Shown here: piece after piece, positions 40,666-50,761 of the stretch
Position numbering within the stretch: position 1 is the first letter of the stretch
Layout of the letters: each line of letters opens with the position of its first letter
Source of the DNA: Comamonadaceae bacterium
GTDB taxonomy: Bacteria > Pseudomonadota > Gammaproteobacteria > Burkholderiales > Burkholderiaceae_C
DNA length: 64,000 nucleotides
Assembly (NCBI GenBank): GCA_947373105.1
Contig: CANBWK010000002.1
Location: 1-64,000 of the forward strand
Reading direction: 5' to 3'
Program-made: the position numbers and the translations under genes
The notes under the pieces: model-generated
What the model was told of the DNA's origin: nothing
The model's input: the letters and a program-made list of their open reading frames with translations, nothing else
The model's database searches: none

Positions 40666-42543
40666 ATGGCAGATGATTTGAAAGGACTTGAAACTTGGAA
40701 CGATGCCATGACATCGTTGCAGCTGCTGCAAATTGATCCTCACGGGTTTGGTGGCGTTTGGTTGCGTGCGCCATTCGGGCCCGTGCGCGAACAGTGGTTG
40801 CAACATCTATCTCAAGCAGAGTTGAACACGGTCAAATTGCCCGGCAATATCGATATTGAACGCTTATTGGGAGGCATTGATTTGTCGCTCACGCTTCAAT
40901 CCGGCCGTTTGCACATGCAACCGGGTTTGCTTCAGCTAGCAGACCAGGGCTTGGTTTTGATCAGCATGGCTGAACGATTTTCTACGGCTTTGGTGGCGCC
41001 CATGACACAGGCCATGGACACGCAGTCATTGCCGCCATTGAAAATCGCTCCCCAAGAAGAATATCCAATTCGAACGCAATTTGGGGTGGTGGCCTTGGAT
41101 GAATCCATGAAAGACGACCCCCCTCTCAGCCCAGCACTTCAAGAGCGGCTGGGTTTATGGTTTGACCTGGAAGACCTTGCGCCGTCAGACATCATTGGGG
41201 TCTCGATGGACTCGCTCAACCAGTACAACGCCCAAGAGGCTGTCAGTATCCGAATTGCAGCAGATGCTTTGGCCCGTATGAAACAGGCTCGGTCTGAGAT
41301 TGAATGGACCGACGAGCAAGCGCTGGCTGTTTGCATCACCGCACAAGGATTGGGCATTGAGTCCTTACGTATCCCTACCTTGGCGCTGCGCGTGGCCAGC
41401 TGCCATGCCGCTTTGCATTTACGCAAGCACGTGAATGACGACGATTTGGCATTCGCTGCACGACGCGTGTTGGCGCCCCGGGCCACTCAATTGCCTGCAC
41501 CTGCTGAAAATGCTTCAGATACCGAACCTGAAAACAGCGCAAAGCCCGATTCAGAGCCCCCTGCACCGCCAGAACCCAGCAAGGATGAAGAAGAGGCTTC
41601 ATCAACGGATGAATCTGAAGAAGACTCAAGCACGGAAGAAGAGGACTCACCCAGCACGCTTTCTCCTGAAAATCTACAAGAAATGATGATCGCAGCGGCA
41701 TTGGCCAGCTTGCCACCCGACGTGTTGGATGGCTTGCTGACGAAACCCGGTCGCAACCTAGGCAACACCTCGGGAAGATCTGGACAATTCCGGACCGGTA
41801 CGCAGCGCGGGAGACCTTTGCCGCCTAGACCTGGGCGGCCTGACGGAAACGCACGTTTGCACATCTTGGCGACCCTGCGCGCCGCAGCGCCTAAACAACG
41901 CTTGAGGTCTGGCACGCAACCAGGGCGCGTCGCCATTCGAGCCGAGGACTTTCATGTGCAGCGCTACCAGCAGCACAGCTCCAGCTGCCTCATCTTGGCG
42001 CTGGATGCTTCAGGCTCAGCCGCACTTCAACGATTAGCCGAAGCCAAAGGGGCGGTGGAGCTTTTACTTCAACAGTCATACGCTCGGCGTGACAGTGTTT
42101 GCATTGTGGCTTTCAAAGGCGCGCAAGCTCAATTGCTGCTGCCCGCGACGCGTTCATTGGTTCGTGCAAAACGAGCCATGACAGGTCTTCCTGGGGGCGG
42201 TGGAACGCCTTTGGCACTGGCCTTGAAAATGGCTTGCGAACAAGCCTCACAGCTTCAGCGCCAAGGCGTAACGCCCATCTTGGTGGTGCTCAGTGATGGT
42301 CGGGCCAACGTGAACCTCCAAGGATTAGGGGGCCGTCCGCAAGCGCAAGCAGATGCACAACTATGGGCTGCCCAATGGCGACAAACCGGGCATCGCGCTT
42401 TGTGGATTGACACCTCACTTCAGCCCGACGCCCAAGTGCAAAAGATGGCGCACATCATGGGGGGGAGTTATATGCCCATGCCGCAAGTTCAAGCGCAACG
42501 CATGGCTACTGCCATGGACAACGTCAGGCGACTTGCCGCGTGA
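40666..42543 (+). CDS. bchD: Magnesium chelatase subunit D
   Basis: AAA-like N-domain, acidic/Pro linker, C-terminal VWA (LILALDASGSAALQRLAEAKGAVELLLQQSYARRDSV); start probably ATG at 40666. Confidence 0.95.
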   Translation: MADDLKGLETWNDAMTSLQLLQIDPHGFGGVWLRAPFGPVREQWLQHLSQAELNTVKLPGNIDIERLLGGIDLSLTLQSGRLHMQPGLLQLADQGLVLISMAERFSTALVAPMTQAMDTQSLPPLKIAPQEEYPIRTQFGVVALDESMKDDPPLSPALQERLGLWFDLEDLAPSDIIGVSMDSLNQYNAQEAVSIRIAADALARMKQARSEIEWTDEQALAVCITAQGLGIESLRIPTLALRVASCHAALHLRKHVNDDDLAFAARRVLAPRATQLPAPAENASDTEPENSAKPDSEPPAPPEPSKDEEEASSTDESEEDSSTEEEDSPSTLSPENLQEMMIAAALASLPPDVLDGLLTKPGRNLGNTSGRSGQFRTGTQRGRPLPPRPGRPDGNARLHILATLRAAAPKQRLRSGTQPGRVAIRAEDFHVQRYQQHSSSCLILALDASGSAALQRLAEAKGAVELLLQQSYARRDSVCIVAFKGAQAQLLLPATRSLVRAKRAMTGLPGGGGTPLALALKMACEQASQLQRQGVTPILVVLSDGRANVNLQGLGGRPQAQADAQLWAAQWRQTGHRALWIDTSLQPDAQVQKMAHIMGGSYMPMPQVQAQRMATAMDNVRRLAA

Positions 42544-42554
42544 TCAATTGAAGA

Positions 42555-43499
42555 TTACAAGACATTGTCCTCATTTTTTTGTCGAGCGCGGGCCAATGTC
42601 CTTTCGCGCTCTCTGGGTCCAAAGCTGGATGCCAAGGCGCCTTCTGATACCAAACCCTCGAGGTAAGACTTCTCAATTTCAGGCGCTGCTTTGACCAGTT
42701 CGCGCTCAGCAAACGGCAAGTGCAGCAAGGCCCTCAGACCAAATAAAATTCGCAACCAACTGGGCAAAAAAATCCTGCGTTTGCGTTGAGTGATTGCCTG
42801 AACAATGGCATGTGCCGTTGCTTGTGCAGAAATTTCCTTGTTCAAAATCGCGGGCATGGTGGCTCGCAATCGAACAAAACCAGGGTGCAGCGCACCCTCT
42901 GTGACAAGGGGTGTGCTGACCCATCCTGCATACATCACACCGACTCCGACACCGTGGGCCGCGAGTTCAATGCGAAGCACATTGCCCATGGCTTCCACTG
43001 CAGACTTGCTGGCTGCATAGGCAGACATCGCGGGAGGGTGGGCAAAAGAGGATACAGAAGAATTAATCAACACATAACCACGCTGATCTATCAAAGCCGG
43101 TAGAGCAGATCGAACCGTGTTGAAAACACCAAAAATATTCACCTCCACGCAGCGTTGCCACGCTTGCGGGTCCACATAGGCCATCGGCCCAAAAGCGGCC
43201 ACGCCCGCATTCGCAAAAACCACATCAATGCGTTGGTAAACAGACAGCGTTTGCGCAACCACGCCATTCATCGCCGTCAGTTGTGTGACGTCCGCAACAA
43301 AATACAAGGTGTCTTGGCCGCAACGCTTAGCCATCACGGCCAGCGGTTGTGCATCGCAATCCACCAGAACAGGGATGCCGCCATGGCTCACAACTTCGAT
43401 GGCTGTCGCGGCGCCAATACCAGAAGCAGCGCCCGTGATCAAAACAACAAGCCCATCAAGCGGCAAGGTGTGTGATTTTCGAGTGGATTCGCCCGTCAT
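42555..43499 (-). CDS. SDR family oxidoreductase, function unassigned
   Basis: LDGLVVLITGAASGIGAATAIEV, FANAGVAAFGPMAYVD, YAASKSAVEAMGNVLRIELAAHGVGVGVMYAGWVSTP. Confidence 0.85.
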   Translation of the reverse strand: MTGESTRKSHTLPLDGLVVLITGAASGIGAATAIEVVSHGGIPVLVDCDAQPLAVMAKRCGQDTLYFVADVTQLTAMNGVVAQTLSVYQRIDVVFANAGVAAFGPMAYVDPQAWQRCVEVNIFGVFNTVRSALPALIDQRGYVLINSSVSSFAHPPAMSAYAASKSAVEAMGNVLRIELAAHGVGVGVMYAGWVSTPLVTEGALHPGFVRLRATMPAILNKEISAQATAHAIVQAITQRKRRIFLPSWLRILFGLRALLHLPFAERELVKAAPEIEKSYLEGLVSEGALASSFGPRERERTLARARQKNEDNVL

Positions 43500-43512
43500 C
43501 AAAGGACCTGAT

Positions 43513-43965
43513 TCACAGGGTCTTGGTGACCATGAAATACACAATGGGCAAGGGAAGCACCGTGGCGATTGCGCCCGCAATTTGCCAGATGCGCGACAGC
43601 CGCCAATAGTCCTCGCAGACCGTGTCGGTGTTTTGCAGCAAGGCACGCTGCTTGAACTGAATGGGCACCAAGATGAACAACCAAATCAAACCTGAAAAAC
43701 TGAGCAAAGCATAGGACCATTGAATCCATGGATGCCCATCTGCACCCCCTATGTTCTCAGCCAAGCCATGCCCCGTCCAAACGACCCCAAGTGATCCTAG
43801 CAAGGTAAAAATCCCGTCGGTGATCAGCACCATGCGATTGCTGAATTGAATGATGGCGTGGTTACCCGTACGCTCGGCCAACAATGCCCATATGCCGCTC
43901 ACAATCACATTGCCTAAAAATAAACAAGCACAGACCAAATGAATTATCTTCAGATTAGCCCCCAT
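43513..43965 (-). CDS. DUF2269-like integral membrane protein
   Basis: NLKIIHLVCACLFLGNVIVSGIWALLAERTGN ..., four TM segments. Confidence 0.7.
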   Translation of the reverse strand: MGANLKIIHLVCACLFLGNVIVSGIWALLAERTGNHAIIQFSNRMVLITDGIFTLLGSLGVVWTGHGLAENIGGADGHPWIQWSYALLSFSGLIWLFILVPIQFKQRALLQNTDTVCEDYWRLSRIWQIAGAIATVLPLPIVYFMVTKTL

Positions 43966-44146
43966 GCGGTCCTCCCTTCACAAAGGCATCAGAAGGCCCT
44001 ATGCTGCTCTTCATGGATTCAGATTGTTCTGCCTCGCGCTGCCTACGGGTCATCTCACGGGCACGCCTCAGATCGCGAAACTGCCAGCTCACAAAGCAAA
44101 TTCCAGCGACGATCAAAACTACAACCTCGATAATTTTCAACATCAC
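43955..44146 (-). CDS. Small single-TM protein of unknown function
   Basis: MMLKIIEVVVLIVAGICFVSWQFRDLRRAREMTRRQREAEQSE...; overlaps the DUF2269 ORF start, follows crtB closely. Confidence 0.6.
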   Translation of the reverse strand: MMLKIIEVVVLIVAGICFVSWQFRDLRRAREMTRRQREAEQSESMKSSIGPSDAFVKGGPHGG

Positions 44147-44152
44147 GGATGA

Positions 44153-45232
44153 TTAACGGTTGATTCTTTCGCGTTGCTCCAATCGACCGAATAAATCAAC
44201 CATCCACTCCACACGCTCATCGAAACTTCGCGAAGGAACCGTCCAGGGTTGTTGATAGCCCATGGGGTGTCGCTCACTGCTGACGATATCGACCAAATAA
44301 TGGATAGCAGGCACAGGACTCAAGGGGACTGCAGGTACTGCAGGCGCCTTGACCGCGACTGCGGTAGCCCGGGCAATCAGGGCCAGTTTGCGCGCGGTTG
44401 AAACCACCGTGCGGTGGTTCACAGAATTGAGGCCTTCTCGCTCTAATTGTTTGCCGATTTCGGCATAGACCAAACGTGCAGCTTGAATGGCAGGTCGACA
44501 GTCCCAAGGCAATTCAGCCAAACCAAATTCACCTCTGCGGTACAGGGCGTCTGCACGCAACAACAAGCGTTGCGTGAAACCCGCAATGCGCGAATCAAAC
44601 ACCGGATCGGCCAACCAGGCGTCTGCGTCCATGCCAATTTCACGGAACCAAGCTCGGGGAATGTACAAGCGCCCCATGCGCGCATCATCGCCAATGTCCC
44701 TGGCAATGTTGGTCAGTTGCATGGCCACCCCCAGCTCGCTTGCGCGTGCTATAGCGGTGTCTGTGCTCGCGCCCATGATGATTGACATCATGGCGCCCAC
44801 GGTACCAGCCACTCTGGCACCATAAGCTTCCACATCGGCCAAGGTTTCGTAGCGGCGGCCTTGGGAATCCCACAAGAAACCATCCAGCAAGGCCTCGAGC
44901 AAGCCGCAGGGAATGCCATAGCGATGAACCACAATGGTCAAAGCGCGGTCAGCGTCTTCAGCGCCAGGGCGTCCAGCATAGATCGCAGCTAAGCGCGACT
45001 TCAAATCGGCCATGGCCAAAACCGGGTCATCGCCTTCGTCAATGGCATCGTCGGCCAAGCGGCAAAAAGCATACAGGGCGATTGCAGGCGGACGCAGACG
45101 CGTTGGAAGCAATCTGGAGGCCGCAAAAAAAGATTTTGAGCCCCCTCGCATGAGTTCGGTGCAAGCCTCTAAGTCGTAAGGCAAGGACACTGGGGGAGAA
45201 TTCAAATTTGAATCAGACGAAGGATTTGACAT
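44153..45232 (-). CDS. crtB: Phytoene synthase
   Basis: KSFFAASRLLPTRLRPPAIALYAFCRLADDAIDEGDDP, GVAMQLTNIARDIGDDARMGRLYIP. Confidence 0.96.
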   Translation of the reverse strand: MSNPSSDSNLNSPPVSLPYDLEACTELMRGGSKSFFAASRLLPTRLRPPAIALYAFCRLADDAIDEGDDPVLAMADLKSRLAAIYAGRPGAEDADRALTIVVHRYGIPCGLLEALLDGFLWDSQGRRYETLADVEAYGARVAGTVGAMMSIIMGASTDTAIARASELGVAMQLTNIARDIGDDARMGRLYIPRAWFREIGMDADAWLADPVFDSRIAGFTQRLLLRADALYRRGEFGLAELPWDCRPAIQAARLVYAEIGKQLEREGLNSVNHRTVVSTARKLALIARATAVAVKAPAVPAVPLSPVPAIHYLVDIVSSERHPMGYQQPWTVPSRSFDERVEWMVDLFGRLEQRERINR

Positions 45233-46796
45233 CGGGGACCACCTGTTCAAGCATTTTTGCGGACATCAAGACACTGGGCACGCCTGCGCCGGGCTGGCTA
45301 CTGGCACCCACCATGAATAAACCATCCACATCTTGGCATCTGTTGTGCGGACGGAACCATGCACTTTGGACCAAGATGGGCTCCAGACCAAAACCTGCGC
45401 CTTTGTAAGACCACAAGCGGTCTTGGAAATCTTGCGGTGTAGTGACTTTGGAAGACACCACGTGCTGTTTCAAATCAGGCAGCACACTTTCTTGCAGCAC
45501 CGTGGCAATGGCATCGCGGTACTGCTCGGTGATGGCCGGCCAGTCGGTTTCGCTGCTTAAGTTGGGCACCACCGACAGCGCATAAAAACTGTCACAGCCC
45601 TCAGGTGCCAACGAGGGATCGGTGGCGGTTGGGCGGTACAAGTACAAACTGAAATCTTTGGACAATTTGTGATTCTTGAAAATATCTTGCAGCAAGCCTT
45701 TGTAGCGTGGGCCTAACACCATCATGTGGTGCGGCACATCTTCGTACTTCCGATTGGTGCCAAAGTACCAAACGAATAAACCCGAAGAATATTTGCCTTT
45801 GGCAATGCGCTTGTCAGTCCAATGTTTGCGGTGCTGGGGCTCAATGAGATGGCGGTAAGTCCAAGATGCATCGCCGTTGCTCACCACAATGTCGGCAGGC
45901 AAATAGTCGCCATTGGCCAGCTCAACACCCTTGGCACGGCCGTCCTCCACGCGAATGCGTGTGACGGGTGCGTTGTAACGAATGGGCACTTGGCGCTCAT
46001 CGAGCAACTTCACCAGTTCACGCACGATGGCGCCGGTGCCACCCATAGCAGAGTGCACGCCCCAACGGCGCTCCAGGGAATGGATGAGCGAATAAACGCA
46101 AGTGACAGAATAAGGATTGCCACCAATGAGCAAAGGGTGAAAGCTCATGACGATGCGCAACTTGGGGTGCTTAATGTGTTGTGCCACCAAGCTGTATATG
46201 GAGCGCCAAGCTTGCATGCGCGCCAAATTAGGCATGGCTTTGATCACGTCGCCAAGGGTTTCAAAAGGCACCATGCCCAATTCAACAAAACCCAGCTGGA
46301 AACACTTCTCAGACGCTACCATCAGGTTCTTAAAACCTTGTATGTCTTCAGGACTGAATTTGGCAATTTGCTCGAGCATTTGCTCGTCGTTGTTGCTGTA
46401 GTCAAAGTGCGTGCCATCGTCAAACCGAATGCGGTAGAAAGGCGACATCAAGCGCAGGTCGACATGGTCTTTCATCTCTCGACCACACAGTGTGAAAAGC
46501 TCCGCAATGAGATGCGGCAGAGTGATGATGGTGGGGCCCGCGTCGAAGGTGAAACCATCTTGCTTGTGCACATAAGCACGGCCACCGGGGGCATCGAGCT
46601 TTTCCAACACTTGAACGCGATAGCCTTTAACGCTCAAACGAATGGCTGCCGCCAAGCCACCAAATCCTGTACCAATCACAATGGCTGTGGGTGCACGATC
46701 GCCAAGTTCTGAGGCTGAACCCATGCGGTGGTTTTGATTACCACCCCCACCTCCCGAGCCGCCGACGGAGTTAATTGACTTGAAGAGATTTGTCAT
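45213..46796 (-). CDS. crtI: Phytoene desaturase
   Basis: AIVIGTGFGGLAAAIRLSVKGYRVQVLEKLDAPGGRAYVHKQDGFTFDAGPTIIT; C-term GLFMVGASSQPGAGVPSVLMSAKM. Confidence 0.96.
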   Translation of the reverse strand: MTNLFKSINSVGGSGGGGGNQNHRMGSASELGDRAPTAIVIGTGFGGLAAAIRLSVKGYRVQVLEKLDAPGGRAYVHKQDGFTFDAGPTIITLPHLIAELFTLCGREMKDHVDLRLMSPFYRIRFDDGTHFDYSNNDEQMLEQIAKFSPEDIQGFKNLMVASEKCFQLGFVELGMVPFETLGDVIKAMPNLARMQAWRSIYSLVAQHIKHPKLRIVMSFHPLLIGGNPYSVTCVYSLIHSLERRWGVHSAMGGTGAIVRELVKLLDERQVPIRYNAPVTRIRVEDGRAKGVELANGDYLPADIVVSNGDASWTYRHLIEPQHRKHWTDKRIAKGKYSSGLFVWYFGTNRKYEDVPHHMMVLGPRYKGLLQDIFKNHKLSKDFSLYLYRPTATDPSLAPEGCDSFYALSVVPNLSSETDWPAITEQYRDAIATVLQESVLPDLKQHVVSSKVTTPQDFQDRLWSYKGAGFGLEPILVQSAWFRPHNRCQDVDGLFMVGASSQPGAGVPSVLMSAKMLEQVVPDVKSFV

Positions 46797-47619
46797 GTGA
46801 ATCCAAGTGAGCAGGTAAAACCGGAGGCACAAGGGGCTCAAAGGCTGCAGGATTTTCTGATTGGCGCTTGCGAATGGCCCATCGCCATAAGGCAGTGGTG
46901 TCTAGCGGGAGGACCAGCATCAGGTGTTCGACTATGGCCAAGGCCAGCATGGTGCCCACCAAAACCACGCCCACTACTTGCGCAGGTGTGGTCATGGGTT
47001 GGCTTGCGAAGTCCACCAAGAACCACAAACAAGCACTGGCTGACGCCACTGCAAATGGGAAAAATGCATTCATACGGCGGCGCTTGAAGAAACTCTCCAA
47101 ATAGGCCAAATGCGCAGGCAAAAATTCTTCACTCAAATTGCGAACGCCAAAGAACAGGTTCAATTTGGCACTGGTCCGCATGATCCACAAGACAAAATAC
47201 GTGCCTGTTCCCACTTGGTTAGGCGCATCCCAAGTGATGGCCGCAATGGCCAAGCCCACCATGAGAATCGCCAACTCGTGCCAAAGCACAGCATTAAAGG
47301 ACGCGATAAATCGCGGGATTCCTGTTGTGCTTTTCAAGATGGCTGTTTTTTGAGGTCCAGTGATCCAGCCTGTGAGAAAACTCAACTCGTTCCAACCCCA
47401 AGCCAGCAAGGCACAAGTGAAAGCACAGTAGGCTCCCGTGACGCCTGTTTGTTGCGCTGTATGGGCCAAACCCGCCAAGGCGCCAAGTCCCAGCGCAGAG
47501 GAGATAACCAAACTCAGGGTCACAGCCGTGCGCGACATGCGATTTAAGAGAATCACTATGCCGGTGCTGAACCACCAGATAAAAATCGCAAATCCCAACG
47601 CAACAAAGGTGTCGGTCAT
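46771..47619 (-). CDS. puhE: PuhE (DUF3623) photosynthetic complex assembly protein
   Basis: IFIWWFSTGIVILLNRM, FNAVLWHELAILMVGLAIA, MRTSAKLNLFFGVRNLSEEFLPAHLAYL. Confidence 0.93.
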   Translation of the reverse strand: MTDTFVALGFAIFIWWFSTGIVILLNRMSRTAVTLSLVISSALGLGALAGLAHTAQQTGVTGAYCAFTCALLAWGWNELSFLTGWITGPQKTAILKSTTGIPRFIASFNAVLWHELAILMVGLAIAAITWDAPNQVGTGTYFVLWIMRTSAKLNLFFGVRNLSEEFLPAHLAYLESFFKRRRMNAFFPFAVASASACLWFLVDFASQPMTTPAQVVGVVLVGTMLALAIVEHLMLVLPLDTTALWRWAIRKRQSENPAAFEPLVPPVLPAHLDSHDKSLQVN

Positions 47620-47650
47620 CCTTGGCTTTCGGTGTCAGTTGGTCGCAAAA

Positions 47651-48727
47651 TTACCAAGCAGGCACCATGCGAACATCGGCTGGCAAATCGTGGCGCTTCA
47701 CCGGTAAAAAGTACAAGCGAAGGAAAGTAAGGCCACCAGATATGGCCCAACGCGCACGCTGCATATGACCCATTAAGCCACCACGTTCTTTGGCCGCAGT
47801 CATTTGGGTTTGCACATGAAACAAGTGCACCAATCCTGCCCTGAAGACGGGGTTGTCAATGTCCAAACTGACAGGGAAAACTTGTTTGGTGATTTCATTG
47901 GTGATACGGAACACCTCGTAGTCGTAAGTGGACGACTCCAAACCCATCTCGTGGTGAAGCATGGGACGCGTGTGGTCACGAACGTACATGGTGGCGTAGA
48001 CCGCCAACAAGAAAAACCGAATCCAAAACACATTGCCGCCGCGCAGTAAATGCGGATTGGCGCGCATGATCAATGCAAACGATTCACCGTGGCGAAACTC
48101 GTCGTTGCACCAGCGCTCAAACCAACGAAAAATAGGATGAAAGCGCTTGTCTGGATTTTTTTCCAATTGACGGTAGATGGTGATGTAACGGGCATAGCCA
48201 ATTTTCTCGGACAAGTAAGTGGCGTAGAAAATGTATTTGGGTTTGAAATAGGTGTAGGCCTTGGTCCGCTTTAAATCGCCCAAGTCAATGCCCAGACCAA
48301 AGTCCTTCAAAGACTGATTGATGAAACTGGCGTGGCGCGATTCATCGCGTGCCATATAACGCATCAATTGCTTGATATCGGGGTTTTCAACGTTTCTGAA
48401 AATTTCGTTGTACAAAATACAACCAGAAAACTCAGAAGTGAGCGAAGAGATTAAAAAATCTAAAAACTCCTGCCGCATTTCAGGACTGACTTGAGAGAAT
48501 CTTTCGGCCACTTCCTTGGTAAATTCTGCATCACGCTGGAAGTGATCGTGGTTGTTGTCACCCTCATATTCCGCCATCATTTTGTCCCATTCGGCACGCA
48601 TGGGGGACATATCAAGCTTGTCCATGGCCGCAAAATCGGTGGTGTAAAAGCGAGGACTGAGCATGGTGCTTTCGACCGCTTTTTGGGATGCTTTTTCAGC
48701 ACTGTCAATGGTTGAGGTAGATTGCAT
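47651..48727 (-). CDS. acsF: Aerobic Mg-protoporphyrin IX monomethyl ester (oxidative) cyclase
   Basis: [83 protein letters not shown]. Confidence 0.97.
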   Translation of the reverse strand: MQSTSTIDSAEKASQKAVESTMLSPRFYTTDFAAMDKLDMSPMRAEWDKMMAEYEGDNNHDHFQRDAEFTKEVAERFSQVSPEMRQEFLDFLISSLTSEFSGCILYNEIFRNVENPDIKQLMRYMARDESRHASFINQSLKDFGLGIDLGDLKRTKAYTYFKPKYIFYATYLSEKIGYARYITIYRQLEKNPDKRFHPIFRWFERWCNDEFRHGESFALIMRANPHLLRGGNVFWIRFFLLAVYATMYVRDHTRPMLHHEMGLESSTYDYEVFRITNEITKQVFPVSLDIDNPVFRAGLVHLFHVQTQMTAAKERGGLMGHMQRARWAISGGLTFLRLYFLPVKRHDLPADVRMVPAW

Positions 48728-48772
48728 AAAACGTAACTCCGACTCTTCTAAAAGAATACACTCTGCTGTTAT

Positions 48773-49243
48773 TTATTCAGGTCGCATGGCTAAAAACCTT
48801 GCAAATTCAGCCGTATTTGTAGGGCCAAAAGACTCCAAGTCCACACGTTGACCTGTGCTGGGATCAAACAAAGTCACACGGCCATCCACGCGGGCAATCA
48901 AATCAAAAGGTGCTGCAGAACCAATACCTCGTGAGTATCTTTCTCGTGTCAGAGCACGCAGAGACCCTCGAACAAATCCTTGCTCGCCGTGCAATACCGT
49001 CAAGGTTTCACCCGTGAGACCATCTTCTACTCGGACACCGCCATCTTTTTGATCTTGAAAAACAAGTGAGCGTTGCACCGTAGGGGCTGCAGCCCTTTGG
49101 TCTGGACCATTACCTGTGATGCGAATCAGACCTACTGAAATGAGTGAAAAAGCGATGATTCCCCCAGCACAATACAAAACCCACTGAGGAAAGTGATCAG
49201 GTGCAGATTGATTTGGCAAGGAGGAAGAAGTCGATGAGCTCAT
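48773..49243 (-). CDS. puhC: Photosynthetic complex assembly protein PuhC
   Basis: Position after puhB; one N-terminal TM; VQRSLVFQDQKDGGVRVEDGLTGETLTVLHGEQGFVRGSLRALTRERYSRGI. Confidence 0.92.
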   Translation of the reverse strand: MSSSTSSSLPNQSAPDHFPQWVLYCAGGIIAFSLISVGLIRITGNGPDQRAAAPTVQRSLVFQDQKDGGVRVEDGLTGETLTVLHGEQGFVRGSLRALTRERYSRGIGSAAPFDLIARVDGRVTLFDPSTGQRVDLESFGPTNTAEFARFLAMRPE

Positions 49244-49911
49244 GTCATACTCACATGTAATTCGCGTTCTTGCTGCTTGTTGCTCTCAACAATCAGAACC
49301 GAATTGGCTGGCAGACCTGTGACCTGAGTCCAAGCATCACGAAATTTCACAGAAAAATTCTGTACATCTGAAATAGCGCGCAAAGTGGGCTCAGGCTTAC
49401 TGATTCTCCAAGATCTCACGCTGGGCCATAAGTGGATCCAAGCAATGCGGTCTGATCCTTTTAATGCCAGTGAGACGTCACCAAAAGAGTCCTCTAAGAT
49501 GCGAACATCTGATGATGCTATTTGCTTCAATGGCAAGTTGAAGGTCACAGTCAGTACGATGCCTAAGCGCATCACCACACGCTTGTTGGTTAAGGTGTAG
49601 ACCGTGGTCCTCGAAGTGAGGTAAGCCAACAACCAAATAAAGACCAGACCGACCAGCGCCAAAGGAGTAATCCATTTCACTGCCTGCAGCACACTCACAA
49701 GACCAGAACCAGACTCCAGCGCTGGCCAAGCGCATGCACCTATGATCAACAAGAAATACACGGCCAACTTTTTGATATGAAACGCTGATGCGGCTAACAT
49801 ATGAATATCTGGTGAGCCTTGCCAAATAATGAATTCATCCCCAGGAAGTCTTTCTGGCAAACCAAACTGGGGTTCAAACTCATACTCATGACCAAGATTT
49901 TCAATAGACAT
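49240..49911 (-). CDS. puhB: Photosynthetic complex assembly protein PuhB
   Basis: GLPERLPGDEFIIWQGSPDIHMLAASAFHIKKLAVYFLL, TVYTLTNKRVVMRLGIVLTVTFNLPLKQI. Confidence 0.94.
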   Translation of the reverse strand: MSIENLGHEYEFEPQFGLPERLPGDEFIIWQGSPDIHMLAASAFHIKKLAVYFLLIIGACAWPALESGSGLVSVLQAVKWITPLALVGLVFIWLLAYLTSRTTVYTLTNKRVVMRLGIVLTVTFNLPLKQIASSDVRILEDSFGDVSLALKGSDRIAWIHLWPSVRSWRISKPEPTLRAISDVQNFSVKFRDAWTQVTGLPANSVLIVESNKQQERELHVSMT

Positions 49912-49962
49912 TTTGATTCCTCAACAAAAAATCATCCTAGTAACATTTGAAAAAATGGACCC

Positions 49963-50724
49963 CTAGATCAGAGGCTCACTGCGTTTGACATCGGCATACA
50001 AAGTACCGCCACCGTAATAAGCACTGATTTTTTCTTCTTCTAATTTCGTGACCTGGTCTGGATTTCTCAAGGCAGGAACAGCAGCGAAATGGCGTGCGTA
50101 GATAGCATGCACTTCAACTTGGTTTCTGCGAATCAGAGAAAACGTGATGGGCAATAACACTGTGCGACCACCTGGAACTTCAACTTCCAGATATCGGAAC
50201 ATCATTTCAGCAGAGTCAATCCAGATGTCTTTGACCGTGCCACCTTGCTTACCGTCGCCAGCCATCACTGGCAGGCCACGGGGGTCGACATCCTGGGGGG
50301 CAACCGCGAAATCACTTGCAACGCGCAAGGGCTGAATCAATGGCACGCCATGGGCCGTCCGCTCGGGAACATCCTCGCGACTTGCGTAAGCGCCGGGACC
50401 GACAGCTGAAGTCATGGCATCGCCTCTGGGCTCAATGGGCGAACCTGAACCAGGGCTAGCTGCAACAGCGTTGTAGGCAGGCTCTTTTCGCGTGAGGTCT
50501 GGTACGGTGACGCTTTTTCCACCCTCTAACAAGAATGTTTTGGGCGCTGGAATCGGAAAACCTTTGACAATAGCGCGTCCACTGCTGCTGGACTCCATCG
50601 GATAGCCTTCGCGATGGTTTTCCATCACGAGATACCAAATGAGTCCGGCAAAAAATAGCCAAAATACATACAGCAGTATTTGTGCTAAATCGATATAACC
50701 AGTGATGTTGCCAACTGTTTGCAT
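49963..50724 (-). CDS. puhA: Photosynthetic reaction centre H subunit
   Basis: GNITGYIDLAQILLYVFWLFFAGLIWYLVMENHREGYPME; FAVAPQDVDPRGLPVMAGDGKQGGTVKDIWIDSAEMMFRYLEVEV. Confidence 0.97.
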   Translation of the reverse strand: MQTVGNITGYIDLAQILLYVFWLFFAGLIWYLVMENHREGYPMESSSSGRAIVKGFPIPAPKTFLLEGGKSVTVPDLTRKEPAYNAVAASPGSGSPIEPRGDAMTSAVGPGAYASREDVPERTAHGVPLIQPLRVASDFAVAPQDVDPRGLPVMAGDGKQGGTVKDIWIDSAEMMFRYLEVEVPGGRTVLLPITFSLIRRNQVEVHAIYARHFAAVPALRNPDQVTKLEEEKISAYYGGGTLYADVKRSEPLI

Positions 50725-50761
50725 AGCGACTTCTCCTTTAAAAACTAAATGCGTGATTCGG

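Noticed and set aside
45822-46712. 296-aa plus-strand ORF
   Set aside because: Antisense to crtI, no recognisable family; shadow ORF
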